NCBI GenBank assembly: GCA_014529385.2
Contig: CM043970.1
Span: 61,805,996-61,869,995 of the forward strand
Source: Adiantum capillus-veneris
Taxonomy: Eukaryota; Streptophyta; Polypodiopsida; Polypodiales; Pteridaceae
DNA length: 64,000 nt
Direction: 5' to 3'
A model generated the notes under the pieces. It saw nothing but the letters and a program-made list of their open reading frames with translations, was not told the DNA's origin and made no database searches. Every line of letters starts with the position of its first letter. The stretch's first letter is position 1. The position numbers and the translations under genes are program-made. This document shows, piece after piece, positions 11,408 through 21,907 of the stretch.

Positions 11408-11534
11408 GCAATGTATAAATACATAATGCTCAAGCTTAGGCTTCTTGCATACCATATTTAATCTTCAATTACTAGAGTTAAGTTTATGTATTTCTAACTA
11501 TCTCAAAAATATATGTAGCGTCGGTGCGAAGAGC
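10656..11534 (+). pseudogene. TBP-like gene copy C, 5' exons, cut by an LTR
   Basis: The segment contains the equivalents of copy B exons: a possible short exon near 10656-10685 and an exon near 11256-11326 with FPVVIM, then a one-base deletion relative to copy B that breaks the RIREPN motif. The acceptor AG before it is mutated (GCAAC instead of GCAGT). The next exon starts at 11519 (VGAKS) and is interrupted at about 11535 by the LTR starting TGTCAAG. The remaining exons are not found to the right. It is nonfunctional. Confidence 0.78.
11332..11403. repeat. (CT)n microsatellite in TBP-copy C intron
   Basis: About 70 bp of CT repeat at the same intron position as 5760-5788. Confidence 0.97.
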
Positions 11535-11536
11535 AT

Positions 11537-12567
11537 TGTCAAGAAGTGTGGAGTGCGGCTAGGAAAGCGTCGGGCATCTGACTGTAAGAGTTTGCCGCAA
11601 AATCAAGCAAGTCGTAGAAGATTTGAGGCTAAAAACACACTCAAAAAGAACAAAACTCCAGCTATGAAAGCTTCTCTTTGAAAAAGAACCAAGATCAACT
11701 CAAAACTCTTATGTGTGATGATTTGGTGTAGCCTCATTGCCAATTACACAATTGTACTGCTCTTTCGCCCTGATAAAACCCCTACACAAACGCTTCAATT
11801 CTCCATCATAGCCATTTTATGGAAGATTCAGAACTTTATTATTCATTCCCATGTAGGTATTTGAAGAGGGGAAACCCTAATTGGTTGGCCTCACAACCTC
11901 GAATACAGGGTTGGAACAGCGGGGGACTGCACTAGCATACCTTAGGTGCAGGGTTTGTATCCCTTCACAGAGAGTCTTATAGTGTTGATATTGTACTTCT
12001 CAAATGTTTCCTCACTTCTCATAGTCACATCACCGTGAGTAATGTGGCATTTTGAGCCATTTTTTACCAATTTTGGGTCATTTTTTACCATTTTTGTCAT
12101 TTTTAGCCCAAAAATACTCTTTTTTGCTCGTAAAAAGCCCAAACGAGCTTGGAAAAATCCTTGAAATTGTCAAAAAATCCCATTGGGATTAAATTTCCTC
12201 TTAAACCTCATTTCACCACTTGTCAAGCACTCTAGATGCATCTCTTTTGCCCACGTATTAAACCTGTTGTTTTTGGCCGAGATCGCCCGCATTGAAATTT
12301 CTAGGCAAAATGAGCGTGCCACTTCAATAGACTTGACATTTGTACATTTCTAAAGCAAAATAGGAATATATTTATGTGAAAAGGCATGCACAGTGCCACA
12401 TCTAGGGTCTTGCTATCCCCGCAAGGTATATAGAGAGCTGCAATCGTGGCATCTATTTTCGCATATATCACACTATGTACATCATAGCATTTGATCACAC
12501 GTAGCAAAAGCATTAGGAGGGAGGTAGATATTTTAGTTTCACATTATGCATGTGCCACGACACAACA
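11537..12567 (-). mobile_element. 3' LTR of fungal-like Ty3/gypsy element
   Basis: The LTR is bounded on the plus strand by TGTCAAG at 11537 and CACAACA at 12561-12567, so it has TG...CA ends. It is placed exactly downstream of the pol end and a purine tract on the minus strand. A TATATA box candidate lies near 12425-12432 (minus strand). It is inserted in an exon of TBP-like copy C. The matching 5' LTR is not present, so the edges rest on TG/CA, the purine tract and the break in TBP homology. Confidence 0.75.
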
Positions 12568-12580
12568 TCCACCTCCTCTA
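12568..12580 (-). promoter_or_regulatory. Polypurine tract
   Basis: Minus strand reads TAGAGGAGGTGGA immediately before the LTR TGTTGTG. This is the position of the plus-strand primer of LTR retroelements. Confidence 0.7.
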
Positions 12581-12639
12581 AACGTGCATATTCTCTGGCA
12601 TGTGCCATACATATCTTTTGCAGGTTCAGTCCTCATTTA

Positions 12640-13036
12640 AGTCAACATACATATCGATTTCATCATCACTTGCAACAACGAAGTCCAGTGCATCATCTTC
12701 TCTTTCTTCATCTTCATCCATAACATGTTAATCAGAGCCTTCATTTTGACTTTCTTGTGAAACAAAGGGATCTATATGGCCTTTTCTTTTGAACAATTTA
12801 GTTCTTTTTCTTGCAATGGGAATCTTCATTTCTGTACCATCCAACTCATGCAAGGTATAAGTTGCATTCCCGTGTACATGCTTAACCACATAAGGGTCAA
12901 ACCATCTCTTTGAAAGCTTTCTTATTGCTGAATGTTGGTTATCAAAACTACTATCATACACCAACACCCAATCACCTTCCTCAATAGCTCTAGGCCTGAG
13001 CCTGTGCCTTTTATCAAATCTGTCCTTATTCTTCAA
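12640..13036 (-). pseudogene. Gypsy integrase C-terminal region and acidic tail
   Basis: This segment encodes KRHRLRPRAIEEGDWVLVYD, then LSKRWFDPYVVKHVHGNATY and YTLHELDGTEMKIP, the GPY/F-type beta-barrel module at the end of gypsy integrases (here FDPYVV). After a TAA, the same frame continues with an acidic tail (MDEDEEREDDALDF) to a stop near 12640. A short gap with a stop separates it from the integrase core upstream. The module binds DNA nonspecifically in the family. Confidence 0.8.
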
Positions 13037-13051
13037 CCTTGCATCTTTTAA

Positions 13052-14197
13052 TCATGCTACTGCAATCTCAATATCTTGAGGCCTTTTTTCTAATTGTTGT
13101 ATGCGCAAAGCAAACAGGTCTTCCCTACTCATTCCTTCTTCCCAAGGAAATACATTCCATGTGGGAATTACATCCTCAATTGGCATTATAGGTTTCGGAC
13201 CATACATCAATGCAAAAGGCATATAACCAGCAACTGAGCTATGAGTTGTACGATCAACCCACAAAGCATAAGGCAATAATCTAAGCCATTCTCCCATTTT
13301 ACCTTTGCAAGCCTTAGCCAAAGCTTTAATGATAGAAGGATGCCCACGTTCTGATTTACCATTCCCTTCAAGATTGTATAATGCAATAGTGAGAGCGAGT
13401 TTAATGCCCAATCTAGAGAAAAACTCCCTTGCTTTGTCAGCATCCAACTCACCCTTGTTCGCTGTTACTTTCCCAACACAACCATAATGGCTAATTACAT
13501 CATCCAAGAGGAACTTACATATCCCTTCTGTGCTTTTTGTTCTTAGAGTAGGACCTTCAACCTGATTAGTTAAGTCTTCTTGTGCAAGCACTAAGTATCT
13601 CATTTTCCATAAGCCAAATGGCATTGTAACCAAATCTACTACCCACTTATAATGCATGGCCAGTGGGTCAGTAGGGTGCAACCCATGATGATGATATACA
13701 TTTGAATACATTTCACAGGTTTTACAAGACTCCACAAAGTGAGATACATCTTTATACATACCTTTCCACCAATACCTCTCTTTGATTTTAGTAAAGGTGG
13801 CCCATACCCCTCTATGTACAGCATAAAGACTCTCATGAAACTTTTTCATAAGATCATTTTGAGCATCCCTATCATTCACAACTCTCAACGGCATCCCATT
13901 TCTTTGTTTTGGATGTTTCCACAAGTATCCATCTTTCAAAAAGTATCCATAGGCTTTTCTACATATTCTTTTGAGCTCTTGATCTATCCACCCTTCTTGC
14001 CTTGTCAAAGTGCTTTGATAGCGCCCAATGAGCAAACAATCACCTTGATATAGGTCCTGTGTAAAGGACTCAAGTGCATTTGACAGGCAAACATGATTAC
14101 CCTTCGCATGAGAGATACTATAGAACCTTGTGCCTACATCATCGCCCTCATCGACAACCATGTCTTCTTCATTTTCATATCTTGTTCTTGAAATCAT
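13052..14197 (-). pseudogene. Gypsy integrase (zinc and catalytic domains), long open frame
   Basis: A 381-codon frame. The zinc module is visible as HESLYAVHRGVWATFTKI, then RYWWKGMYKDV and CKTCEMY (H-H-C-C). The catalytic core begins at WVVDLVTMPFG (first Asp) and continues to VTANKGELDADKAREF, where the second Asp position reads as Asn-Lys. NLEGNGKSERGH supplies the catalytic Glu context. The length is nearly full for the two domains, so decay is recent or mild. The second-Asp substitution suggests inactivity. Confidence 0.85.
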
Positions 14198-15228
14198 ATC
14201 CGCAACCAGATTATCTTTTCTTCAAATATTCTTAAATTATGGATATAAGGACTTATGTAGGAAATCCATCTCAACATAGCAATGTTAGGAGTTGAACAGC
14301 TTGTGATCATTCTAAGAAGAGGTAGACAATCAGTCTCCACTATTACATTTGCACCTATCGAATACTCTTTATCACATTCCAGGGCTGTAACTACTCTCCA
14401 TAATTCCCTTTTCACCTGTGGATAATTACGTTGACGAGCACTTAGGAATTTTGCTCCAAATCTCACTAAATATCTCTTACCATCTTCATCATATTGGTCA
14501 ATTGACCATCCAATTCCTGTGGGGCTAGTATCTACCATCACAATCACATGTATTCCACAATCATAGTTTACTTTCCTCAAAGTTGGCGACATAAGCAACA
14601 ACTTCTTTAATTTCTTCATGGCATGTGTATGCATTTCTTCCCATTGAAACTTTTTGTTCTTTCTCAAAAGTTGATACAAAGGCTCTGCTACATGTGCATA
14701 ATGCGGAATCCAGATAACATAAAACACGCATGCACCCAAGAACCTTTGAACCTCAGCGACATTTATACATTTCTCTTTCATTCTTTGAATTACATCAATC
14801 TTTATAGGACAAGGCCTTCTACCATATGGCCCACACATATGTCCTACAATAAGAACTTCATTCACACCAAACACTAACTTTTGGCTAGACAAGGTAAGGT
14901 TCACTTCTTCCAACCTTGATAAGATCTTATCACAATCATTAATATGGTTTGCCACATACTTGCGGCACCCCCTCAAGTCCAGAGCCACATCTATATCACC
15001 TGCATCACATCCTTTGATTGGCACATCATCAAGGAAAGGCATTGTAGTTTGAGGTATGAAGTCACGTAGGACTTTGTTCATACCATTCATCATATGTGCA
15101 ACTGAATTAGTTTCTCCCTGAGGTAAGGTCCACATCCTTACCAGGCCCAAAGGTGTCCTCATGGTAGTCAGGTCCCTGCTTTCCATTGCTAGTTGGAATT
15201 GATCATACCGTGAGTACAAATCCTCCAT
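14194..15228 (-). pseudogene. Gypsy reverse transcriptase and RNase H, long open frame
   Basis: A 344-codon frame. RT palm motifs include the switched MRTPLGLVRMWTLPQGETNS and the catalytic box PFLDDVPIKG, in which F-L-D-D replaces the common Y-V/I-D-D. The thumb and connection follow (VQRFLGACVFYVIWIPHYAH, VAEPLYQLLRKNKKFQW), then RNase H with VMVDTSPTGIGW (first Asp), RQRNYPQVKRELWRVV (Glu) and VIVETDCLPLLRMI (Asp). It overlaps the integrase frame by four bases. The first RT acidic block lies in the preceding fragment and is not in this frame. Confidence 0.88.
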
Positions 15229-15369
15229 AGAATATATTGCCCTTCCTGCAAATGCCTCTGCAAATTAATCTACAATTGGCCCTGTAACCACATTTTTTAT
15301 TGTCACCTTATTTACAGGTTGCATATCCTGAATAAAGTGTAAAGAACCATTTTTCTTCTAAACTGTGAA

Positions 15370-15663
15370 TCACTTGTTTGAATACGGAGCACAAGAAGGC
15401 TCCAAAATACCCATCTTGATCTTTTCATTAAGCAATTCAATGATTTTTGGAAAATAGGCCTTTGGAACCGGAATAGGTCTCAAGTTCCAAGGTACATGAG
15501 GGATAGTGAAGATCACCATAGGAGCAACAATGGATGGATCAACACGCCCTATCTCATGAGGCTCAAATGCAAAATCTTTTCCATGTTTGGCAAGCATGGT
15601 TTCAAAGCATAGCTTTTTAGCTTTTGTCAAACTGTCCTCGCAACCAACCTTTAACTCCTTCAA
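15370..15663 (-). pseudogene. Gypsy RT N-terminal region
   Basis: The segment encodes MVIFTIPHVPWNLRPIPVP, then YFPKIIELLNEKIKMGILEP and CAPYSNK. This is the region before the first RT motif, where the primer-grip side of the fingers begins. It is separated from the main RT frame by stops between 15229 and 15369, which still contain VVTGPIV-like fragments. PHVPWNLRPIPVP is a signature shared with fungal-type gypsy elements as I recall them. Confidence 0.8.
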
Positions 15664-15669
15664 AGAATC

Positions 15670-16014
15670 CTACGTGAACTTGTGTCCAATCTTGCTTGGG
15701 TCACGAAGGCTAGGTTGCAAAGAAGCTTGTTCTATATTATTTCTGTAATCTTTTGGTAGAAATAATGCCACTGGTTTCACTTTCTTTGCCACAGACTTAT
15801 ACTTAGTATTCACTCGCACATAAATACCTTGAGCATTTTTGAAATCCTCAATGACTTTGTACATTTCTATTGAGAAAAATTTCACAACCTCATTTTGAAC
15901 ACGCAAATTGCAATCCACAAAAGACTCCAAGTCTTGCATGGTATCCACAAACAAACACTCATCAAACACACCTGCAATGCATTCATCATCTTCTAGCAAA
16001 CCATTCATCTTCAA
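15670..16014 (-). pseudogene. Gypsy protease-RT spacer, uncharacterised
   Basis: A 114-codon minus-strand frame between the protease tail and RT. It has no motif I recognise apart from FLPKDYRNNIEQASLQPSLR near its end, which could be the domain linker seen in this gypsy lineage. It is called part of pol from its position and shared strand. It is separated from both neighbours by stops. Confidence 0.5.
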
Positions 16015-16281
16015 CCCTCTTTGTACACTATTTACATGTTTTTGTTCACCCCGCTTTAAGTCCTCACACTTTGTAAAAGCAATAGATCCATAGTCTGTTA
16101 ATCCTATAAAACCTGTAGAAAATGTTTCTTTTGCATATACATCATGCGAGAACCTTTCTCTTCTTGTACCACTACAATCCCGCTCTACAATGGTATATGG
16201 AAAAAACCCCTCATGGGTAAAAGCATGACTGGATGATACACTTTTATGGGTTGATTACTAGTTTTGAATAGCTGCACTATT

Positions 16282-16430
16282 AGACGTGGCGCATGGTAAA
16301 ATTTTTGCAAATTAATTCTAAATTTGTCACCGAATAGCTTTTTAGATTCTCCTCTTCAAGAGCTATCCAATGATACATCACACGCCTTGGGTTCTTCTAT
16401 CTTTGTCAAACATATTACAGCTATTAATTT
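16282..16430. repeat. Single arm of a palindromic foldback element
   Basis: The sequence (GCATGGTAAAATTTTTGCAAAT..., TCTTCAAGAGCTATCCAATGATACATCA) is clearly related to the arms of the foldback elements at 21908-22360 and 23547-24014. Only one arm is visible. It interrupts the gypsy protease region. Confidence 0.65.
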
Positions 16431-16474
16431 GCCAAATAGTGATGTCCCGGACACAGCTTTGGTCACCCACCCAG

Positions 16475-16714
16475 TCATGCTTTCACCCTTATATCCCTGT
16501 AGTCCATGAATTCTTTGTTTGTCTTTGGCAAGGGTTGCTCTTTAAGACTTTCACGGTTCCTTTCATGGTCCACACAAACAGTAAGGAGTTGTAATGCACG
16601 CTTCTCATCCCTACTCCTTATCCTAGCATAAGTTGACCCATCGTCCATCACCTTGGTTTCCATGCAAGTATCAGTGAAGTATGGATGCCCAAGGATAAGA
16701 GGGTATGTAGACAT
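16475..16714 (-). pseudogene. Gypsy protease C-terminal part
   Basis: The minus-strand frame starts STYPLILGHPYFTDTCMETK, matching the ILGRPW-type motif that closes gypsy aspartic proteases. It is followed by VMDDGSTYARIRSRDEKRAL and a linker. The catalytic Asp-Ser/Thr-Gly half is not found, because the element is cut about 70 bp upstream. Confidence 0.75.
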
Positions 16715-17115
16715 CTCTTGTACAAAGAAATTTTAGTAGCTCATAAAAAAGGACATCCACAGTTTTGATTTGGGTAGTTACTAGGGCCCAAGTCAAGAGA
16801 AATAGACAGAAAAGGGCAAGAGGGTCACATACAGGAGTAATGCAAGTGATACAATCTTAGAAGTTAGAAACAACAAAGAGAGATCGAAGAGAAAGTTCAA
16901 AAAAAGGTAGAGGAAATGACTCAAACAATGTCATCAAAATTTAAAGAATTGAAAATGAAATAAGAAGGATCTATATCGGTTGATAAATTTTATGAACCCA
17001 TTAATGCCACCTTAGAAGCCTTCCAAGCAGGCTTGAAAATGGACCAGACATTGGGAATAAAGAGCAACCCAACACCTGACATTGAAGTCACCAAACTTCA
17101 ACCTTACAAAATATA

Positions 17116-17379
17116 GTGCAGATTGTGCAATCTATGCTGGAGAAACAAAAGACAAAATTAGAATGCATAGGGAAATCAATAGAAATTGAGGCCAAATCAG
17201 ACAAAGAAAAAATGCAGGATGATAAGGAGTTGAGAAAATTTCTAACAAAAACTGACAAACCTAAAATAGGAGTTGTAGATAGTGAGGAGGGGCTAGATGG
17301 AGTACCCTTAGGTGAGGAAGATTGGCCAAACCACTTATGGAAACGAGTTAGAGAAATGAACGACAAAATCTTGACTTAG
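17116..17379 (+). pseudogene. Gag-like charged fragment
   Basis: An 87-codon frame rich in Lys/Glu, likely coiled-coil (MLEKQKTKLECIGKSIEIEA), ending EEDWPNHLWKRVREMNDKIL. The position ahead of the protease suggests gag. I do not recognise a gag domain, and the frame is closed by stops on both sides. The surrounding sequence 16786-17115 and 17380-17840 is in the same style but broken. Confidence 0.45.
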
Positions 17380-17839
17380 AATTTGGCTCTAATTGAAGAA
17401 GTATGGCTAGATCAACAACCCATGGAACTAGATGAACAATCTATGTATGGATATTGGGGATCAGAGCAGTCAAGCTTATCAAAAGCTTGAATGCTGCAGA
17501 CACTACTCTCATACCTAGGTGAAAATGAAGAGCAATCATTGGTCTATAAAACAATTAAATTAAATAAACCAAAGAAGACCTTGGATGTGGATAATTTGCA
17601 GGTCATTCATTGTCAACTCCTATCCAATGCACACTCACATTGGGTGAGCTGCTTAAGATAAGACCACATCTATGGAGAGATCTACAACTCATCATTGGAA
17701 AGATGGCCTAAAGGGGATAACCTAGAAGAATTGTGAAAGGAGGAATCGCAGGCAAAGGTTGTCAAATCCATGCCCATGAACAAAGTTGGAGATTATTGTG
17801 AGGAAAACAAATGAAACACGACCCTTTTGATACAATACA

Positions 17840-18060
17840 ATGATATAACAAATATGGCTATCCTAGATAGTGGGGCATGTATAGCCATTCAAACAAAAGC
17901 AGTTTGGGAAGCTTGGAAAAAATCAACAAAAAGATAAATAAGAATGAAGCTGCAATTGACAAATGAGCATATTGAGAAACCAATGAGGTTACTAGAAACT
18001 GTGATAGTCAATTCCTATGGAATTGAATACCAGCACACTTTTGATATTGTAATTTTTGGG
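17840..18060 (+). pseudogene. Gypsy aspartic protease (broken)
   Basis: The reading frame gives MAILDSGACIAIQTKAVWEA with Asp-Ser-Gly at 17866-17874, then RMKLQLTNEHIEKPMRLLE and YQHTFDIVIF, the pattern of a retroviral-type protease flap and second strand. Stops occur after the first third. It would cleave the gag-pol polyprotein in an intact element. Confidence 0.7.
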
Positions 18061-18251
18061 AAAAAAATCAAATCATTTTGGGAAGACCTTTCATGAGACA
18101 AATACAATTGATTCAAGATTGGGGAAACGATTATCTTTACTTGAAACAAGTTGGATTGGTTACATGGGTAAACTTGAAGGATCATTTTTACAAGAATGTT
18201 TTAAGGACACTAATCTAGGAGCTAGATTCAAAAACCTCAACATAAACTAAA

Positions 18252-18503
18252 TTGCCATCATGGATAGGTAAAGACACTCCAATTTGGATGTGGGGAGCAT
18301 ATGAATGTGGTAGTTTACAAAGAGACGATTGCATATTAGATCGAGAGGTAAACAATGCGAAATACGTACATGAACTCTTTTTGGAACATTTGTTTGAACC
18401 ATTTGAGTGGACTCAAATTCTAACTACTATGGACGTATGTGTTAACAAGTCCACACCCACCCACTTTTCTGATAAGGAGGGCTATAACATAGTTCCTACA
18501 TAA
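18252..18503 (+). pseudogene. Gypsy pol spacer between protease and RT
   Basis: An 83-codon frame (WIGKDTPIWMWGAYECGSLQ and onward) without a recognised domain, lying between protease and RT remnants on the same strand. It is probably the linker of this element; no function is assigned. Confidence 0.4.
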
Positions 18504-19199
18504 ATGGTATTTATTGAATTGTTCTAGAAAAGCACGTTTTCTCTGATTATTACTATGACTCCATGGATGAATTAGAGGAGGAAACGCTCACAACAAAGGA
18601 ATCAGATTCTGAAAAGGAACATATCAAGGCCAAACTTCTACTCAAGGGAGGAGAAGAATTTTTTTTTGAGTTTTCAATCAGCATCATGGATACCAGCAAA
18701 GATATCATAATAAACAAGAAAACAAAATGAAAAGGAAACAATTGAAACCAAAAATAGAGTGTAAAACTCAATTCTTGATGATGGTAGATGCACAAAATTA
18801 CGTCAAGGACAAGATAACTAGGATATATCCAACCTTAGAAAATGAGAGAAAAATGGATCAATGGAGCAAAAATAAACAAAAAAGTCGGATGAGACCAAGG
18901 GAAAAGAACCTCCAATGACTAAAAAGGAACAAAAAGCAAAGTATGGGGAGTTGAAACAAACCTTGAAAGAGGTCTGGACTACTGAGATGGAGTCAAAGGG
19001 AAATAAAGCTGGAGCAATTTGTGTTCATTCCTACTATAAAAAGTACACTTTGCAAGATTGACAAATCATATTAGAGAAACCATTGAGACAGCCCAAGAAA
19101 CCAAGAAAATTGTGTGAAGGGCATGAAAACGCTAAATGAATTGACCTCACAGAGCTGAGAGAAGAGGGAAAGCCATCATACATAACTACAAATCTGTCT

Positions 19200-19800
19200 C
19201 AAGATGAGGAGGAAATCCTCATTCAAATGTTAAAGGAGTACAAGGATGTCTTCACATGGTCTTACAAAGATCTTGAGGACGTGGATAGTGAAAAATGTCA
19301 TCATACTATCCCTATGAGAGATTATTCCAAGCCCAATAGACAACAACCAACCTTAAGGAGGTTGAATATATCAATGAAATTGAATACACTAATTGGGTAT
19401 CACATATGGTAGTTCCTAAAAAGAATAACAAACTTAGAGTGTGTGTGAACCTCAAGGAGATAAATGCAGCTACCATGCGAGATAACTATCCTCTTTCTAT
19501 CATGGATCATGTTTTGGAATGAGTAGCTAGAAAGTAGGCTTATAGCTTCTTGGACGGATTCTTGGGTTATAATCAACTAGACATAGATCCCAAAGATCAA
19601 TACAAAATGGCTTTCACCATGGAATGGGGAATTTTTGCTTGCGGGGTCATGCCTTTTGGATTGACAAATACACCAACAACATTGTTGCGGCTAATGAGCC
19701 ATGCATTCAAAGAATATCTACATAATTTCTTAGAGGTTTACATGTATGATCTTTGTGTGCATTTAACTAAACAAGAAATCCATTTGAACACTTAGTGCAT
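19200..19800 (+). pseudogene. Gypsy reverse transcriptase (broken)
   Basis: Across stops the plus strand reads KEYKDVFTWSYKDL, HHTIPMRDYSKPNRQQ, VVPKKNNKLRVCVNLKEIN, DNYPLSIMDHVL, FLDGFLGYNQLDIDPKDQYK and FACGVMPFGLTNTPTT. The catalytic box expected as YVDD reads VYMYDLCVH, so one active-site Asp is lost. The motif style (LDGFLGYNQ, GVMPFGLTN) is typical of plant gypsy elements and differs from the neighbouring fungal-like element. Confidence 0.85.
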
Positions 19801-20420
19801 CTTTGAGAAATGCCATCCATATTGGATTTGCTTCAATCCGGAAAAATGTGTGTTGATGGTTATAAAGGGAAAAATTCTCCGATATATTATCTCAAAAAAT
19901 GGTATTGCTACAAATGTACAAAAAGTAGCAACAATTGCTGAGATGTCTAGACCAACCAATGTCAAGGAAGTTTAAGCATTTATGTCACATTGTGGCTATT
20001 ATCATAGATTTAGCTGCATGTATATAGTCATGTTGTGAAACCAATCTGTGGTCTTATTACTCATTTTGAATGGATGGATGAGTGTGAAGAATCATTCTAG
20101 AAGCTTAAATAAGCTTTGACACCAACACCAATACTGAAGACTTCAGACTAGAACAAAGTTTTCCATGTGCATATCGATGCTTCAAAATTTTTCTATTGGT
20201 TGTATATTAGCTTAGCTAGGAGAGGAAACAATGAATTTTCCTATCTCTTATGCCAGTGGACAACTAAACCTAGTGAAAAAAAACTACACCACCATTGAAA
20301 GGGAGGGCCTTCGAATGGTGTATATGGTTAAGAAATTTTGCCACTACTTGCTAGCCAACAAGTTTTCCTTTTTCATAGACCACCAAGCCTTACTCTATTT
20401 GATGAATGAGTGATTCAATA
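19801..20420 (+). pseudogene. Gypsy RT thumb and RNase H (broken)
   Basis: The reading frame gives CFNPEKCVLMVIKGKILRYI and MSHCGYYHRFSC, then RNase H parts VFHVHIDASKFF (first Asp), NYTTIEREGLRMVYMVKKF (Glu) and FFIDHQALLYLMNE (Asp). Frameshifts separate the parts; all three acidic positions are still visible. Confidence 0.8.
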
Positions 20421-20711
20421 CTGGAGGAATAGTAAGATGGTTTATTATCCTACTCGAGTTTGATTTTACAATGGTAGTCAAGAAGGGCACCACATACCAA
20501 AGAACAAATCACTTATCAAGGATCACTTTGGGGGAAGCACGAGAAGGTATAGATGATGATCTAGAAAATACCTACCTACTACCAGTAGAAATGATCCCTC
20601 GATGGTTAGAAAACATTGTATCTCTAATGACCATAGCTCAATGAGACTCACAGATCCCACTTCCAATCACACCATGATTAATAGGAAAATCCACCCTATA
20701 TCAATTGTTGG

Positions 20712-20960
20712 TTGGAAGGTTGTAAAAAAAAAAACAAGGATAGGATTCTAAGCATGTGCATTAGCCCTGAGAAAAAAGTAAACTATTTGAATCAAGCTCA
20801 TACGACGATCATAGGAATTCACTTTGCAAAGGACCAAACCTTGCAACAATTAACTTGGTTAGGGGTCTATTGGCCTACTATGAAGAGATATGTTCATGCT
20901 TATGTGGAAAATTGTTCCCAGTGTAAAGAAAAGGTAGCCATAACCCATGCCAAATTATTC
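20712..20960 (+). pseudogene. First zinc (H-H-C-C) module of the gypsy integrase region
   Basis: The reading frame gives AHTTIIGIHFAKDQTLQQL, then GVYWPTMKRYVHAYVENCSQ ending CSQCKEK, an integrase-type H-H-C-C zinc module. It is followed not by a catalytic core but by about 70 codons and a second, degenerate module at 21165-21330. Confidence 0.7.
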
Positions 20961-21164
20961 CAAATTTCTATTACACCCCAATGGAGTAGATATCTAGTAG
21001 AGTATTTGACAAATAGGACATTTCCTAAATATATGAGTAAACAAAGACAAAGAGAAATCGATCTGGAAGCAGCCAACTACGTGATGATTGGATGTCAACT
21101 CTATTGAGGAGGAAAGGACCAAGACCTTAGACTATGTACCAATGAAGATGAATATCTTCCTACC

Positions 21165-21840
21165 TTGGAACAAGCATACTCCGGTCTCACTCGGGGTCAT
21201 TTCTCTCATGAAACTACAACTAGAGTTGTATTGATGCCTAACATCTGGTGGCCAACTCTGTTTATTGATGCAAAAGAATTTTTTCAACAATGGGACTCAT
21301 GTCAACAAGCAAAGATGCTAGCAAGAATTGACAATATGCCGTTTTGAACTATGATGGAAGCACATGCATTTGCCAAGTGGGGTATAGAATTTGTTGGTCC
21401 AATACAACCACCAACATACAAGACTCATACTTAGTACATTATTGTGTCCATAGATTTCTTGACCAATGGGCTGAGGCAATAAAAACTAGGAAAATGATGC
21501 GCGAACTACTACAAAATTCCTGTGTGAGTGCATATTCATGCAATACGTACTTCCTATTCAACTTGCAAGTGATTGAGGAACCCATTTCCTCAATGAGGTG
21601 ATAGAACATGTACTGATTAAGTTTACTATGATCCATAATAAATTTTCATCCTATCATCCTTAAGAAAACGATAAATCCAAACACACAAATAAGATTTTGA
21701 ACTCAATGCTTACTAATATTGTTAGCTCGAGAAGGATTGATTGGGAAATGCATCTTCATTCAACCTTATGGGCTTAAAGAGTGTCATTCAAAACAACTTC
21801 GACTACCATAGTCTTCCTTTAACTTGGTCTATGGACTAGA
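21165..21840 (+). pseudogene. Second zinc module and integrase core (broken)
   Basis: AYSGLTRGHFSHETTTRVVL, then NIWWPTLFIDAKEF and WDSCQQAK, is an integrase zinc module in which the first His and one Cys are replaced. WGIEFVGPIQPPTYKTHT begins the catalytic core (the first Asp is read as Glu). Later fragments include FLNEVIEHVLIKFTMIHNKF, SSYHP and RRIDWEMHLHSTLWA. The frame is broken repeatedly. Confidence 0.72.
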
Positions 21841-21907
21841 TGTCATACTACCCATGGAATTCTTATGACCCACTCTTAGAGTTTCACATGAATTAGAATG
21901 GAAATTC

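Larger units (their letters stand above)
9312..11534 (+). repeat. TBP-array unit, second copy
   Basis: Direct repeat of 3977-5950. It retains about 239 bp (10862-11100) missing from the first copy, and its CT tract is longer. The block 9520-10650 contains no recognised gene and is the inter-gene spacer of the array. Confidence 0.85.
12568..16785 (-). mobile_element. Ty3/gypsy retrotransposon of fungal-like type (truncated 5' side)
   Basis: Minus-strand order is protease tail, RT, RNase H, integrase, acidic C-terminus, purine tract, LTR. RT before integrase identifies Ty3/gypsy. Motifs such as PFLDDVPIKG, LPQGETNSVAHMM and WNLRPIPVPKAYFP resemble gypsy polymerases described mainly from fungi rather than the usual plant chromovirus, Tat or Athila lineages. 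The 5' LTR, gag and protease active site are missing. The element ends near 16785, where another element begins. Confidence 0.8.
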
